A stretch of 64,000 nucleotides of DNA from assembly GCA_011525875.1 (NCBI GenBank), contig WYBN01000007.1:156684-220683 (forward strand), in the 5' to 3' direction. Positions 56,424 to 64,000 of this stretch are shown piece after piece. Position numbers and translations under genes: made by a program. This stretch comes from Melioribacteraceae bacterium. GTDB lineage: Bacteria; Bacteroidota; Ignavibacteria; Ignavibacteriales; Melioribacteraceae. Numbering within the stretch: the first letter of the stretch is position 1; every line of letters begins with the position of its first letter. The notes below the pieces were generated by a model. The model did no database searches. It saw only the letters and a program-made list of their open reading frames with translations, and had not been told where the DNA came from.

Positions 56424-57391
56424 TGGGAAATTCCGTGGCTTCATTTTTTATAAATAATAAAAAAAGATTCTCCGTATTCATCAAAGTGTTAATATCCGTT
56501 ATCCTAATTGTTTATTTAAAAAATTATCTTGGCTCGCATAATATTTATGAATCTATAAAAAACATTCAGATAGCGCCGGCGCTGCTCGCTGTTTTGCTAA
56601 TGGCGCTTAATGTATACCTGCAATTTGTTAAATGGGAAATTATCTCGAACCAGTATTTAAACATATTTACTACGAAGGAAATACTTCTATCAATGTTTTA
56701 CGGATTTACTGCAGGGTTAATAACTCCGTTCAGGGTAGGCGAATATTTCGGGAGATATATAGTTTTTAGTAAATCGAAATTTGTTGACGTTACAATAGCG
56801 ACGCTGCTCGATAAGATATTTAATTTGCTGGCGATTCTTTTTTTTGGATTAATCGCTTTGTTGATTTTTCTTAATTACCATAACATAATTGAACTAGAAA
56901 TTGCGCTCGCCTATCTAATTGCCTTAATTGTTATTGCAGTTCTTATAAAACTTTCTATTTCACCAGGCGGCTGGCTATCCAATTTTGTTTCTAAAAGATT
57001 CGAGAATCATAAATCCGCTATAGAACTCTTTAGCAACATAAAGAAAATATTTAGGCTGAATAAGTCTAGTAAAAATCTGATCATAATTCTAAGCGCTTCT
57101 CATTATGTGATATATTTAATCCAATTTACTCTTCTTCTGTCCTCTTTAACTCATGAAATGTATATCGTAGAATATGTCTGGTTTGGTAGTCTTGTAATAT
57201 TCCTGAAAACTATTATCCCTCCAATATCATTTGGAGAGCTTGGAATACGGGAAGGGGCTGCGGTTTACTTCTCCGCTTACTTTAACGTTCAGGCTGTAGA
57301 GGCTTTTAACACTGCAATACTGATCTTTATCATCAATATGCTCTTACCCGCTTTAGCCGGACTGTTATTAATCCTAAAGAGAAAAACATGA
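56423..57391 (+). CDS. flippase-like/lysylphosphatidylglycerol synthase TM-domain (UPF0104) protein
   Basis: This is a polytopic membrane protein of 322 residues with about eight helices. The family signatures GLITPFRVGEYFGRYIVF and PPISFGELGIREGAAVYFSA identify the AglD/LPG-synthase transmembrane group, members of which act in lipid-linked glycan or polar lipid handling. The ATG at 56423 overlaps the DUF1207 stop; an in-frame upstream ATG at 56303 lies inside that gene and is rejected. It overlaps the next glycosyltransferase by 4 bases (ATGA), tying it to envelope glycan assembly. Confidence 0.82.
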   Translation: MGNSVASFFINNKKRFSVFIKVLISVILIVYLKNYLGSHNIYESIKNIQIAPALLAVLLMALNVYLQFVKWEIISNQYLNIFTTKEILLSMFYGFTAGLITPFRVGEYFGRYIVFSKSKFVDVTIATLLDKIFNLLAILFFGLIALLIFLNYHNIIELEIALAYLIALIVIAVLIKLSISPGGWLSNFVSKRFENHKSAIELFSNIKKIFRLNKSSKNLIIILSASHYVIYLIQFTLLLSSLTHEMYIVEYVWFGSLVIFLKTIIPPISFGELGIREGAAVYFSAYFNVQAVEAFNTAILIFIINMLLPALAGLLLILKRKT

Positions 57392-58512
57392 TTTTATTTA
57401 CAATCTTTTTTTTGCTCCTATTTCACTATGTAGTTTTTATAGGAAACATAATTAGAGGATTAAAAATTGTAACTGCTGGTGGAGGGCGGAAGTTTGATAA
57501 TGATTATTATGTTACCATAATTATACCTTTCCGAAACGAAGCGGAAGTGTTGTTAAATAATTATAAAGCTATCAAGAGTTTGTCTTACCCGCCTGAAAAA
57601 TTGGAAGTGATCTATATAGACGATAATTCGACCGATGGTTCTTATGATTTACTGTGCGGCTCAATTTCTGGGGGTAATATTAAGGTTCTGAAATCTTCTT
57701 CCGGTAAAATGAATGCCGGCAAAAAGAAATTGATTGAACAAGCCGTCGAAAAAGCCGAAGGTGATCTAATATTTCTCACTGATGCCGATTGTCTGCCTCC
57801 GCAAGGCTGGCTTATTACAATGCTGAAATATTTTAACGAAAACACCGCAATGGTCAGCGGAATGGTTTCATTCGCCGAAAGCAGGAACTTTTGGGAGAAA
57901 TTTGCAAGTCTCGAATTCGCCGGCTTAATGCTCTGCGGCGCAGGTCTAATCGGCGTAAATAATCCTAAGTTGTGCAGTTCGGCTAATTTAGCGTTTAGAA
58001 AAGAAGTGTTTCAAAAAATAGGCGGTTATTCGGGGAATAATAATCTCGCATCAGGCGATGATGAATTCTTAATGCAGAAAATTGCTTCATCCAAGAAATA
58101 TGAAATTGATTTCTGCTTCGACAAAAACGCTATGGTAATTACCGAACCAAACAAGGGCTTAAAGAATTTTATCGAGCAGAGAAGCAGATGGGCAAGTAAA
58201 GGTTTCTATTATGATGATAAGCTTTTTGTTCTGAATCTCTTGCTAATATTTTTATTTTATTTTTCACTTCCGCTGCAGTTATTATTAGGTTTATTGGATC
58301 AAATCTTTTGGGGAGTTTTTTTGATTTCAATATTAATGAAAACTTTGATCGAATACGGTGTTCTAAAATTCGGGAAGGGAATTCTATTCGAATCGAAAAC
58401 CTTAAATATTTTGCCAGTTGCCGGATTGATTCAAATTCCCTATATCATCGCTGCATCTATTAAAGGAACATTCGGCGGTTTTACATGGAAAGGAAGATAC
58501 GTGAAGAGATGA
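57388..58512 (+). CDS. family 2 glycosyltransferase with C-terminal membrane helices
   Basis: This is an inverting GT-A glycosyltransferase of 374 residues. An N-terminal helix is followed by VTIIIPFRNEAEVLLNNYKA, IYIDDNSTDGSYDLL, LTDADCLPPQGWL (DxD), SGDDEFLMQKI and IEQRSRWASKG, the D,D,D,Q(x)2RW set of processive-type GT2 enzymes. Two to three helices close the protein. It is about 30% similar by eye to the second GT2 at 59135. The acceptor and sugar cannot be inferred; the context suggests an envelope glycolipid or polysaccharide. Confidence 0.87.
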   Translation: MILFTIFFLLLFHYVVFIGNIIRGLKIVTAGGGRKFDNDYYVTIIIPFRNEAEVLLNNYKAIKSLSYPPEKLEVIYIDDNSTDGSYDLLCGSISGGNIKVLKSSSGKMNAGKKKLIEQAVEKAEGDLIFLTDADCLPPQGWLITMLKYFNENTAMVSGMVSFAESRNFWEKFASLEFAGLMLCGAGLIGVNNPKLCSSANLAFRKEVFQKIGGYSGNNNLASGDDEFLMQKIASSKKYEIDFCFDKNAMVITEPNKGLKNFIEQRSRWASKGFYYDDKLFVLNLLLIFLFYFSLPLQLLLGLLDQIFWGVFLISILMKTLIEYGVLKFGKGILFESKTLNILPVAGLIQIPYIIAASIKGTFGGFTWKGRYVKR

Positions 58513-59147
58513 CAAATTATTTTTATACTCCGCCTCCAATCGTAAAAAAGGTCTTTGCTTCCATTCAATGGCAGTCGAAGGTTGATAAAATATTATTATC
58601 GTTTGATGATGCTCCTGAACCTGGAAGCACTCATAAAATATTATCTTTTTTAAATGAAAAAAAAATCAAAGCCGTCTTTTACGCTTGTGGGTTTAAATCA
58701 AAACGATATCCGGAAATAATCGAAGATATTATTGACGAAGGGCATATACTAGGAAATCATACATTTAATCACAGGAACATGCTTCTCCGGGTAGGGCATA
58801 GAATGAGGCAAGAAATTTTATCTGTAAATGAGTTGTTCTCCACTATTCATCATATACAACTAGAATATTTTCGCCCTCCTTTCGGGATGTTCAACCCTTT
58901 GATGTTAAATTTTCTTGAAACATATAAAATGAAATGTATTATGTGGTCATTACTTACAAGGGATTATAAAAATGATTGTAAGATTGTTAAATTTGGCATA
59001 GAAAAATATTTGATGAAAAATTCGATAGTTGTTTTTCATGACAATCCTAATAACATTAAGGTTACTCTCGAAGGGATTGACAACTTATTGGAAAAAGCAT
59101 CGGAAATGAATTTTGAAATAGGGAATCCCGAAGGATGTTTGAAATAG
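58509..59147 (+). CDS. polysaccharide deacetylase (NodB homology)
   Basis: This is a CE4-type deacetylase of 212 residues. The five motifs are present: LLSFDDAPEPG (catalytic Asp and metal Asp), GNHTFNH (metal His pair), EYFRPPFGMFNP, MWSLLTRDY and IVVFHDNP. There is no signal peptide, so it may act on a cytoplasmic lipid-linked sugar rather than on finished polymer (inference). The start at 58509 overlaps the glycosyltransferase stop (ATGA) with GAAGAG before it; an upstream in-frame ATG at 58485 is less likely. The 3' end overlaps the next glycosyltransferase by 13 bases. Confidence 0.87.
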   Translation: MTNYFYTPPPIVKKVFASIQWQSKVDKILLSFDDAPEPGSTHKILSFLNEKKIKAVFYACGFKSKRYPEIIEDIIDEGHILGNHTFNHRNMLLRVGHRMRQEILSVNELFSTIHHIQLEYFRPPFGMFNPLMLNFLETYKMKCIMWSLLTRDYKNDCKIVKFGIEKYLMKNSIVVFHDNPNNIKVTLEGIDNLLEKASEMNFEIGNPEGCLK

Positions 59148-60232
59148 TTTTTTTTACGGCGCTCACTTTTTATTTCTTACAGACAGTTTTATTTATTATC
59201 GGAGTGAATAAAAAATTCAACCGGATAGCCGATGACGATCTGCCCCTGGTTTCGGTTATAGTAGCCGCAAGGAATGAGGAGGAAAATATTCTGGAATGTT
59301 TACGTTCCTTAAACGAATTAGTCTATCCAGAGAAAAAAATTGAAATAATAATCGTTGATGATCACTCGACCGATAAAACGTCTGAAATTATCAAAAGCTA
59401 CGTCAGGGATAAGCAGAAGTTTAAGATGATTGTGCCGAAAGAAAATTTGAAAGCCCTGAAAGGCAAAGCAAACGCTATTGCCAATGCAATTAAAATTGCC
59501 AAAGGTGACGTAATATTAACCACCGACGCTGACTGTACTGTAAATCCTTTATGGACAAAGACCCTTGCCTCATATTACGAAAACGATGTTGCAATGGTCT
59601 GCGGTTTTACGAATCAATCATCTTTAAACGCTTTCCATGAAATGCAGTCAATTGATTTCATTTTTTTATTATCCGTTGCCTCAGGCACAATGAATTTGGG
59701 AAAACCGCTGAGCTGCATCGGCAATAATATGTCATATAGGAAAAACGTTTATCACGAAGTGGGCGGCTATGAGAACATCCCTTTTTCGGTAACTGAAGAT
59801 TTTCAAATATTAATGGCAATTCACAAGCTCAAGAAGTATAAAATCATATACCCGCTTGAGATGGATGGACTGGTAACATCCAAACCTTGTGCTGGCGCAA
59901 AAGCTCTTTATTGGCAGAAAAAAAGATGGGGAGTGGGCGGACTGAACAGCGATCTTGCCGGTTTCGGCGTGATGGCTTCTGCCTTCCTTGTGCATCTCGG
60001 AATTTTAACAGCGCCTTTTATTTTTACCGCTAATCTTCTTTACGGAATCGCCTTTAAATTTTTCATAGATTATTTTTTTATGAGAGATATACACAAAAGG
60101 CTCAACATTAAAATGACTATGAAAGGATTTTTAGCCTTCGAAATTTATTATGTCTTTTATGTAGTAGCTCTTCCAATCCTTCTGATATTCGATAAACGGG
60201 TTAAGTGGAAAGGTCGTGAATACAAAAAATAA
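59135..60232 (+). CDS. family 2 glycosyltransferase (second copy)
   Basis: This is another GT2 enzyme, 365 residues. It has an N-terminal helix, LVSVIVAARNEEENILECLR, IIVDDHSTDKTSEII, LTTDADCTVNPLW, SVTEDFQILMAIHKL and WQKKRWGVGG, so all catalytic residues of the processive-like type are present; two or three C-terminal helices follow. It is a paralogue of the enzyme at 57388 with the same helix layout. The two may add successive sugars in one glycan. Overlaps with both neighbours indicate a single transcript. Confidence 0.87.
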   Translation: MFEIVFFTALTFYFLQTVLFIIGVNKKFNRIADDDLPLVSVIVAARNEEENILECLRSLNELVYPEKKIEIIIVDDHSTDKTSEIIKSYVRDKQKFKMIVPKENLKALKGKANAIANAIKIAKGDVILTTDADCTVNPLWTKTLASYYENDVAMVCGFTNQSSLNAFHEMQSIDFIFLLSVASGTMNLGKPLSCIGNNMSYRKNVYHEVGGYENIPFSVTEDFQILMAIHKLKKYKIIYPLEMDGLVTSKPCAGAKALYWQKKRWGVGGLNSDLAGFGVMASAFLVHLGILTAPFIFTANLLYGIAFKFFIDYFFMRDIHKRLNIKMTMKGFLAFEIYYVFYVVALPILLIFDKRVKWKGREYKK

Positions 60233-60257
60233 TTCTCAGTCTAACTACGGAGTAACA

Positions 60258-61115
60258 TTGATAAAATCATTGATATGCAGATTTCAACCCTTCACTAAGA
60301 TTCTGCTTTTGATATTTCTTCTGGTGAATTCTGCAAACGGACAAAGCGATACGGAATTGTTCCCCGGGGTCCTTAATATTCAACCATTTACTGCAAACGT
60401 TCTTGAACCTAAACTTGGCTTTCTATTTCATACTGGGGATAATGAACTCAGGCTGGATATTGGGAACTCGGTAGATATTTTAAGTCACTCACCTTCGCCG
60501 GATGAGACTTTTTCGTTCGGGGCGGATTTTTTTACTTATTCTCAGTTAAGAAACACAAAGAATTTTCATTTCCCGGTTGATGCCATTGATTATTTATTCG
60601 GTTTTAATTTCGGCTATAAAAAAATTGATGGAGATTACGCATATGGAATAAGAGCTCGATTAAGTCATATCAGCGCACACTTTGTTGACGGACATTTTGA
60701 TAAAAATAATTATGCCTGGCGTGGCGGCTTCGATCCTCGCGTCTACAGTCGCGAGTTTATTGAACTGGCGCCTTTCGTAAAATTCAATAAATTAAGAATC
60801 TACGGAATATTAACTTATATTTATCATGTCGACCCGGTAGAACTCGGCAAGGACTCGTATCAATTGGGCTTTGATTATTTTGCGCCTAATCTTATCGGCA
60901 GAAATTTTTCTCTTTTCGCTGGATATGATTTTAAAATCGAACATCTGCTCGATTATGAAATAAACCATTCAGTCTCGACCGGAGTGAAGTGGGGGAAACC
61001 ACACGGGAAAGGCATTAGTTTTTATTTGCATTTTTATAACGGCAAGAGCGTACACGGCGAATGGTACTTTAAGGATGTAAATTATTCTGCTGTGGGTATG
61101 AATCTTGATTTATGA
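60258..61115 (+). CDS. DUF1207 family secreted protein (copy 2)
   Basis: This is an exported protein of about 285 residues paralogous to copy 1 at 55566: FPGVLNIQPFTANVLEPKLG at the start, then ARLSHISAHFVDGHFDKNNY and GKGISFYLHFYNG near the end. The signal peptide ends near NSANGQ. The preferred start is TTG at 60258, with GGAG 5 bases upstream and a compact n-region (MIKSLICRF); a GTG at 60216 with AAAGG close by would add 14 residues and overlap the glycosyltransferase. Two copies bracketing a glycan gene set suggest a shared envelope role. Confidence 0.8.
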   Translation: MIKSLICRFQPFTKILLLIFLLVNSANGQSDTELFPGVLNIQPFTANVLEPKLGFLFHTGDNELRLDIGNSVDILSHSPSPDETFSFGADFFTYSQLRNTKNFHFPVDAIDYLFGFNFGYKKIDGDYAYGIRARLSHISAHFVDGHFDKNNYAWRGGFDPRVYSREFIELAPFVKFNKLRIYGILTYIYHVDPVELGKDSYQLGFDYFAPNLIGRNFSLFAGYDFKIEHLLDYEINHSVSTGVKWGKPHGKGISFYLHFYNGKSVHGEWYFKDVNYSAVGMNLDL

Positions 61116-61154
61116 TTTAATAAATATTTTCCACCAAAATTCGGATTTTGAAAA

Positions 61155-62114
61155 TTGATACTGCCAAAAAAAAGAAGCCCGCTGATTCATCTCGCTTTAT
61201 TTATTATTACGTTTATTACCACCGTAATAGCTGGAGCCGAATGGTCAAGCGGCACGTTAGGCCCTTATGAGTTCAGCGAGTTACGCCTCGGTCTTCCTTA
61301 TGCAATTTCAGCTCTATTATTTCTTAGTTTCCATGAATTCGGGCACTATTTTGCCGCTAAATATCATAATGTAAAAACTACACTTCCGTATTACATCCCA
61401 TTTCCTCCCATACCAGGATTTTTTAACTTCGGCACTATGGGTGCTGTTATACGCACACGCTCCGAAATTAAAAGTAACAAAGCAATGTTCGACATCGGTA
61501 TCGCCGGACCGATTGCAGGTTTTATCGCTTGTCTAAGCATTCTTATTTACGGGTTCACTAATCTGCCGGGAGAAGAGTATATTCTAGCAATTCATCCCGA
61601 TTATTTTACGGAAGAATACGGACAGAATGTTATTAATTTCGAATTCGGCGATACGATTTTATTTATGGTCATGAGAAAAATTTTTACAACCCCTGATCAA
61701 TTTGTGCCGCCGATGTCAGAGGTCTATCATTATCCTTACTTATGCGTCGGATGGTTTGGATTGTTTGTAACTGCGATGAATATGGTGCCGGTTGGACAAC
61801 TCGACGGCGGACATATTGTTTACAGTATGTTCGGCGAGAAAAAGCAGGAGGCTATTTCAGGAATAACGATGCTTTTGTTGATAGCGCTCGGTGTGCTTGG
61901 AACGCTTGACGCTTTTCTTGAACTGAATTTTCATTTCGGTTGGAGCGGATGGCTTTTCTGGAGTTTGATATTGTATTTTTTTATCAAGGTGAAGCATCCG
62001 CCGGTAAGAGACTTTAAACCATTGAACAAATCAAGATTGATTTTAGGATATTTCAGCTTAGTAATTCTCCTGCTTTCCTTTTCGCCGAGTCCCTTTGTTA
62101 TTTCTTTATATTAA
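61155..62114 (+). CDS. M50-family (site-2) membrane metalloprotease
   Basis: This is an intramembrane zinc protease of 319 residues with about six helices. LLFLSFHEFGHYFAAKYHNV carries the HExxH zinc site, and MNMVPVGQLDGGHIVYSMFG the third ligand Asp in the NxxPxxxLDG motif. It lacks the PDZ domain of RseP and resembles the short S2P-like proteins of plants and bacteria. The only start in the frame is a TTG at 61155, without a good ribosome-binding site; a small CAAAAT-TCGG-ATTTTG hairpin (61135-61150) precedes it. The substrate is unknown. Confidence 0.87.
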   Translation: MILPKKRSPLIHLALFIITFITTVIAGAEWSSGTLGPYEFSELRLGLPYAISALLFLSFHEFGHYFAAKYHNVKTTLPYYIPFPPIPGFFNFGTMGAVIRTRSEIKSNKAMFDIGIAGPIAGFIACLSILIYGFTNLPGEEYILAIHPDYFTEEYGQNVINFEFGDTILFMVMRKIFTTPDQFVPPMSEVYHYPYLCVGWFGLFVTAMNMVPVGQLDGGHIVYSMFGEKKQEAISGITMLLLIALGVLGTLDAFLELNFHFGWSGWLFWSLILYFFIKVKHPPVRDFKPLNKSRLILGYFSLVILLLSFSPSPFVISLY

Positions 62115-62124
62115 ATTTTTAGAC

Positions 62125-62155
62125 TTGACAAACAATGGTATCTTCTCTAAGTTTG
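62125..62155 (+). promoter_or_regulatory. promoter of the lipoprotein/Asp-box protein genes
   Basis: TTGACA (62125-62130) and TAAGTTTG (62148-62155) give both a 17-base sigma-70 spacing and a perfect Bacteroidota TTG-N20-TAnnTTTG match. Transcription would begin near 62162, leaving a leader of about 150 bases before the ATG at 62315. Confidence 0.6.
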
Positions 62156-62314
62156 AAACAAATTTTAAGGAAATCTTTCAGAAAGAAATTGCTACCATTT
62201 TTTTTATTAACCTAAAGCGGGTGAATTTTGTATTCAGGCAATTTCATAGCGGTAATTTCCTTTTTTTTTGTACTATCCCGTCATAGAATTGCCCCGCAAA
62301 ACTAAACTGATAGA

Positions 62315-63124
62315 ATGATCAAAAATATTTTATTCATAGTGGTTTCTGTTTTTTTAGCGTCGTGTGATGACATTCCTAACGGAGTGGTCGAGCAGCTGAA
62401 TCCTGTGGTTGAGATACAAAATTTGTTTGTGCCTTCTTCCATTAATTACACCGGCGCAGACACAAAACTGCAGGTTCGTTTGACTTTCAGCGAGACGCAA
62501 AATATCGAAAGAACATGGTTCAAAATTACATCTATTATTGACGGCAGAGAGATTACCGATGCTGTTGAATTAAAGAACAACGGCAATCAAGCTGAAAGCG
62601 GAGATATTACAGCGGAGGACAACATTTTCTCAGGATATTATCTGCTTAGCGAACAGATGCCGAACGGAGATTACAGCGTCGAAATTTATCTTAAACTTTC
62701 AGGGCAGAATACGCGTAAAATTGCGGTCTCAAAATTTTATTACGATAACGGACAGGATAATTTTCCTCCGGAATTATCAGATCTGAATATTCCTGCAAGC
62801 GTCAATAGAGGCGAACAATTTGTTTTCACGGTAAAAGCCAAAGATGCAAACGGTTTGGCTGATATTAAATATGTTTATTTTGTTTTGACTCGACCGGACG
62901 GAACAACTGTAATCGATACAAGAACCAATTCGTCAAAATTCATAATGGATGATACGGGCAACCTCGACATTTATGGCGATCAAACTGCAGGGGATGGCGT
63001 ATATTCATTTAAAAATTCATTCGGCGAAACAGCACAAACAGGATCCTGGGTATTCAAGTTTGAAGCCGAAGATAGATCAGGTAAATTAAGTAATCAGATT
63101 ACTCATACAATGACTATTCTATAA
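62315..63124 (+). CDS. lipoprotein of unknown function
   Basis: This is a 269-residue exported lipoprotein: the type II signal MIKNILFIVVSVFLASCDD has a clear lipobox (LASC), so the mature protein starts at Cys17. The rest is beta-rich, with two similar segments that look like Ig/fibronectin-like or choice-of-anchor domains (residues 30-145 and 150-265; GDITAEDNIFSGYY and GDQTAGDGVYSF recur). No family is recognised. The stop overlaps the following secreted protein as TAATG, so the two probably work together at the cell surface. Confidence 0.78.
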   Translation: MIKNILFIVVSVFLASCDDIPNGVVEQLNPVVEIQNLFVPSSINYTGADTKLQVRLTFSETQNIERTWFKITSIIDGREITDAVELKNNGNQAESGDITAEDNIFSGYYLLSEQMPNGDYSVEIYLKLSGQNTRKIAVSKFYYDNGQDNFPPELSDLNIPASVNRGEQFVFTVKAKDANGLADIKYVYFVLTRPDGTTVIDTRTNSSKFIMDDTGNLDIYGDQTAGDGVYSFKNSFGETAQTGSWVFKFEAEDRSGKLSNQITHTMTIL

Positions 63125-64000
63125 TGTTCAATAAAATTTTAATCATATCAATTATTATCGGAATTAATTTATTCGCTCAGTTTAGGCCTGAAAGTTACAA
63201 GATTAATGAAGTCAAACTCGGGAAGGAGAACAGCACTACACCAGCGAGCAATTCTATCACTGATATTTTAATCGAAGGTAATACAATTTGGCTTGGCACA
63301 TCAAGGGGGTTGTCAAAATCAACTGACTTCGGGGTGTCTTGGGAAAATTATTTTAAGAGTTCAGATTTTGGCGAAGAAGCAATAATATCTTTAGGTTACG
63401 ATAACGGCGTTATATGGGCTGCAACGGGACATTCGGTTGAAAAGAGCGGACAAGACCTGCCTGAGGGAAGCGGTTATAGATATTCGTCTGATAACGGTGA
63501 AACATGGGTAACTTTGCCGCAGCCGGTTGATCTCCCTGGTGATTCTCTTATAAGTTACGGTATAAATGTACTCCGCGCTTTGCCAACTACAGTAAGAATA
63601 CAGAACATTTCCTACGACATCGCATTTACTAAAAATACTATTTGGACAGCTAATTTTGCCGGGGGGCTGCGGAAGTCAACCAATATGGGTCAGAGCTGGG
63701 AGCGTGTCGTTCTGCCTCCAGATTATCTAGATAGTATTTCTCCTGAAGACACATTAAGTTTTTCGCTTCAGCCTGTTGCAGGCTCATTCGGTAATGAAAA
63801 TAATTTAAATCACCGCGTCTTTTCGGTAATCGGAGTTAATGATTCTACGCTTTATGTCGGCACAGCCGGTGGAATAAATAAATCTACCGATAATGGCTTA
63901 AGCTGGGTTAAATTTAGCAAGCAGAATCAAGAGCAGCCCATCAGCGGAAATTTTGTAACTGCTTTAAGTTATGACAGAGTTTTTAATACAATATGGGCGG
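63124..64000 (+). CDS. secreted Asp-box (BNR) repeat protein, 3'-truncated by window edge
   Basis: The frame is open from the ATG at 63124 to the end of the window (292 codons). It starts with a signal peptide (MFNKILIISIIIGINLFAQ). The rest contains Asp-box repeats of the form S-x-D-x-G-x-x-W: STDFGVSWEN, SSDNGETWVT, STNMGQSWER and STDNGLSWVK. These lie between segments such as IWLGTSRGLSKS and LYVGTAGGINKS, which is the blade pattern of a beta-propeller seen in sortilin-like, sialidase and two-component-sensor propellers. In this lineage such proteins often end in a type IX sorting domain, which would lie beyond the window. The enzymatic role, if any, is not visible. Confidence 0.83.
   Translation, partial: MFNKILIISIIIGINLFAQFRPESYKINEVKLGKENSTTPASNSITDILIEGNTIWLGTSRGLSKSTDFGVSWENYFKSSDFGEEAIISLGYDNGVIWAATGHSVEKSGQDLPEGSGYRYSSDNGETWVTLPQPVDLPGDSLISYGINVLRALPTTVRIQNISYDIAFTKNTIWTANFAGGLRKSTNMGQSWERVVLPPDYLDSISPEDTLSFSLQPVAGSFGNENNLNHRVFSVIGVNDSTLYVGTAGGINKSTDNGLSWVKFSKQNQEQPISGNFVTALSYDRVFNTIWA

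Noticed and set aside
62095..62286. 63-codon plus-strand ORF after the M50 protease
   Set aside because: It begins inside the protease gene, runs through the predicted promoter at 62125-62155, and gives a Phe/Ile-rich peptide typical of A+T-rich noncoding DNA.
1..64000. tRNA, rRNA, CRISPR arrays, insertion sequences or prophage genes
   Set aside because: Gaps between genes are short (none above about 260 bases). No clover-leaf, repeat-spacer pattern, transposase or terminal inverted repeat was recognised by reading; a tRNAscan or covariance search would be decisive.

Overview
The window (about 38-40% G+C by eye) reads as chromosome from a Bacteroidota/Chlorobi-lineage bacterium, most likely of the Ignavibacteria (Ignavibacterium/Melioribacter type). 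This placement rests on a secreted protein ending in a type IX secretion sorting domain with the signature NYPNPFNPTT, bacillithiol synthesis (bshC), promoters of the TTG-N20-TAnnTTTG kind, bacterial microcompartment (BMC) shell genes and DUF1207 proteins. No rRNA, tRNA, insertion sequence, prophage or CRISPR array was seen. Genes are tightly packed, often with ATGA or TAATG overlaps, and no stretch longer than about 260 bases lacks a gene.

Layout. 1-11160: an uninterrupted branched-chain amino acid operon, ilvD(partial)-ilvB-ilvN-ilvC-leuB-leuA-leuC-leuD-cimA; cimA points to isoleucine synthesis from pyruvate through citramalate. 11413-16416: pdxJ, a TIGR02757 protein, an MFS transporter with an orphan PqqD-like protein, a secreted protein and an M29-type aminopeptidase. 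16524-19797: a UvrD/PcrA helicase and a phosphofructokinase whose specificity residues look pyrophosphate-dependent. 20015-25756: a secreted TPR protein convergent with a minus-strand operon of two sodium/amino-acid symporters and a secreted C39-like peptidase carrying the type IX sorting domain.

25958-38596: a degenerate M1-peptidase-like protein with a membrane partner, def-fmt, two Cys/Met-metabolism PLP enzymes, a CoA-disulfide-reductase-like flavoprotein, upp, a TPR protein, the (p)ppGpp synthetase/hydrolase and ruvX. 38687-39722: a compact BMC unit with its own promoter and terminator, holding a PduA-like hexamer and a second hexamer fused to a SAP/Rho_N-like tail. 39790-47382: ybbR, tmk, a CtpA protease, a TauE-type permease with no ordinary start codon, a zinc-ribbon membrane protein, htpG and an MgtC/DUF4010 protein.

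47377-55450: a DEDDh exonuclease/GIY-YIG fusion on the minus strand, then ymdB-folD-deoC-hicB-like-trmH-aroA, and bshC on the minus strand. The DeoC carries a long N-terminal extension beginning with an amphipathic helix that resembles a BMC encapsulation peptide. 55566-61115: an envelope module in which two DUF1207 paralogues bracket a flippase-like protein, two glycosyltransferases and a polysaccharide deacetylase. 61155-64000: an M50 membrane protease, a lipoprotein and the start of a secreted Asp-box repeat protein that runs off the window.

Most of the window is biosynthetic and housekeeping. The most unusual content is the BMC shell pair together with the extended DeoC 11 kb away, which suggests a dispersed sugar-phosphate (SPU-like) microcompartment system.
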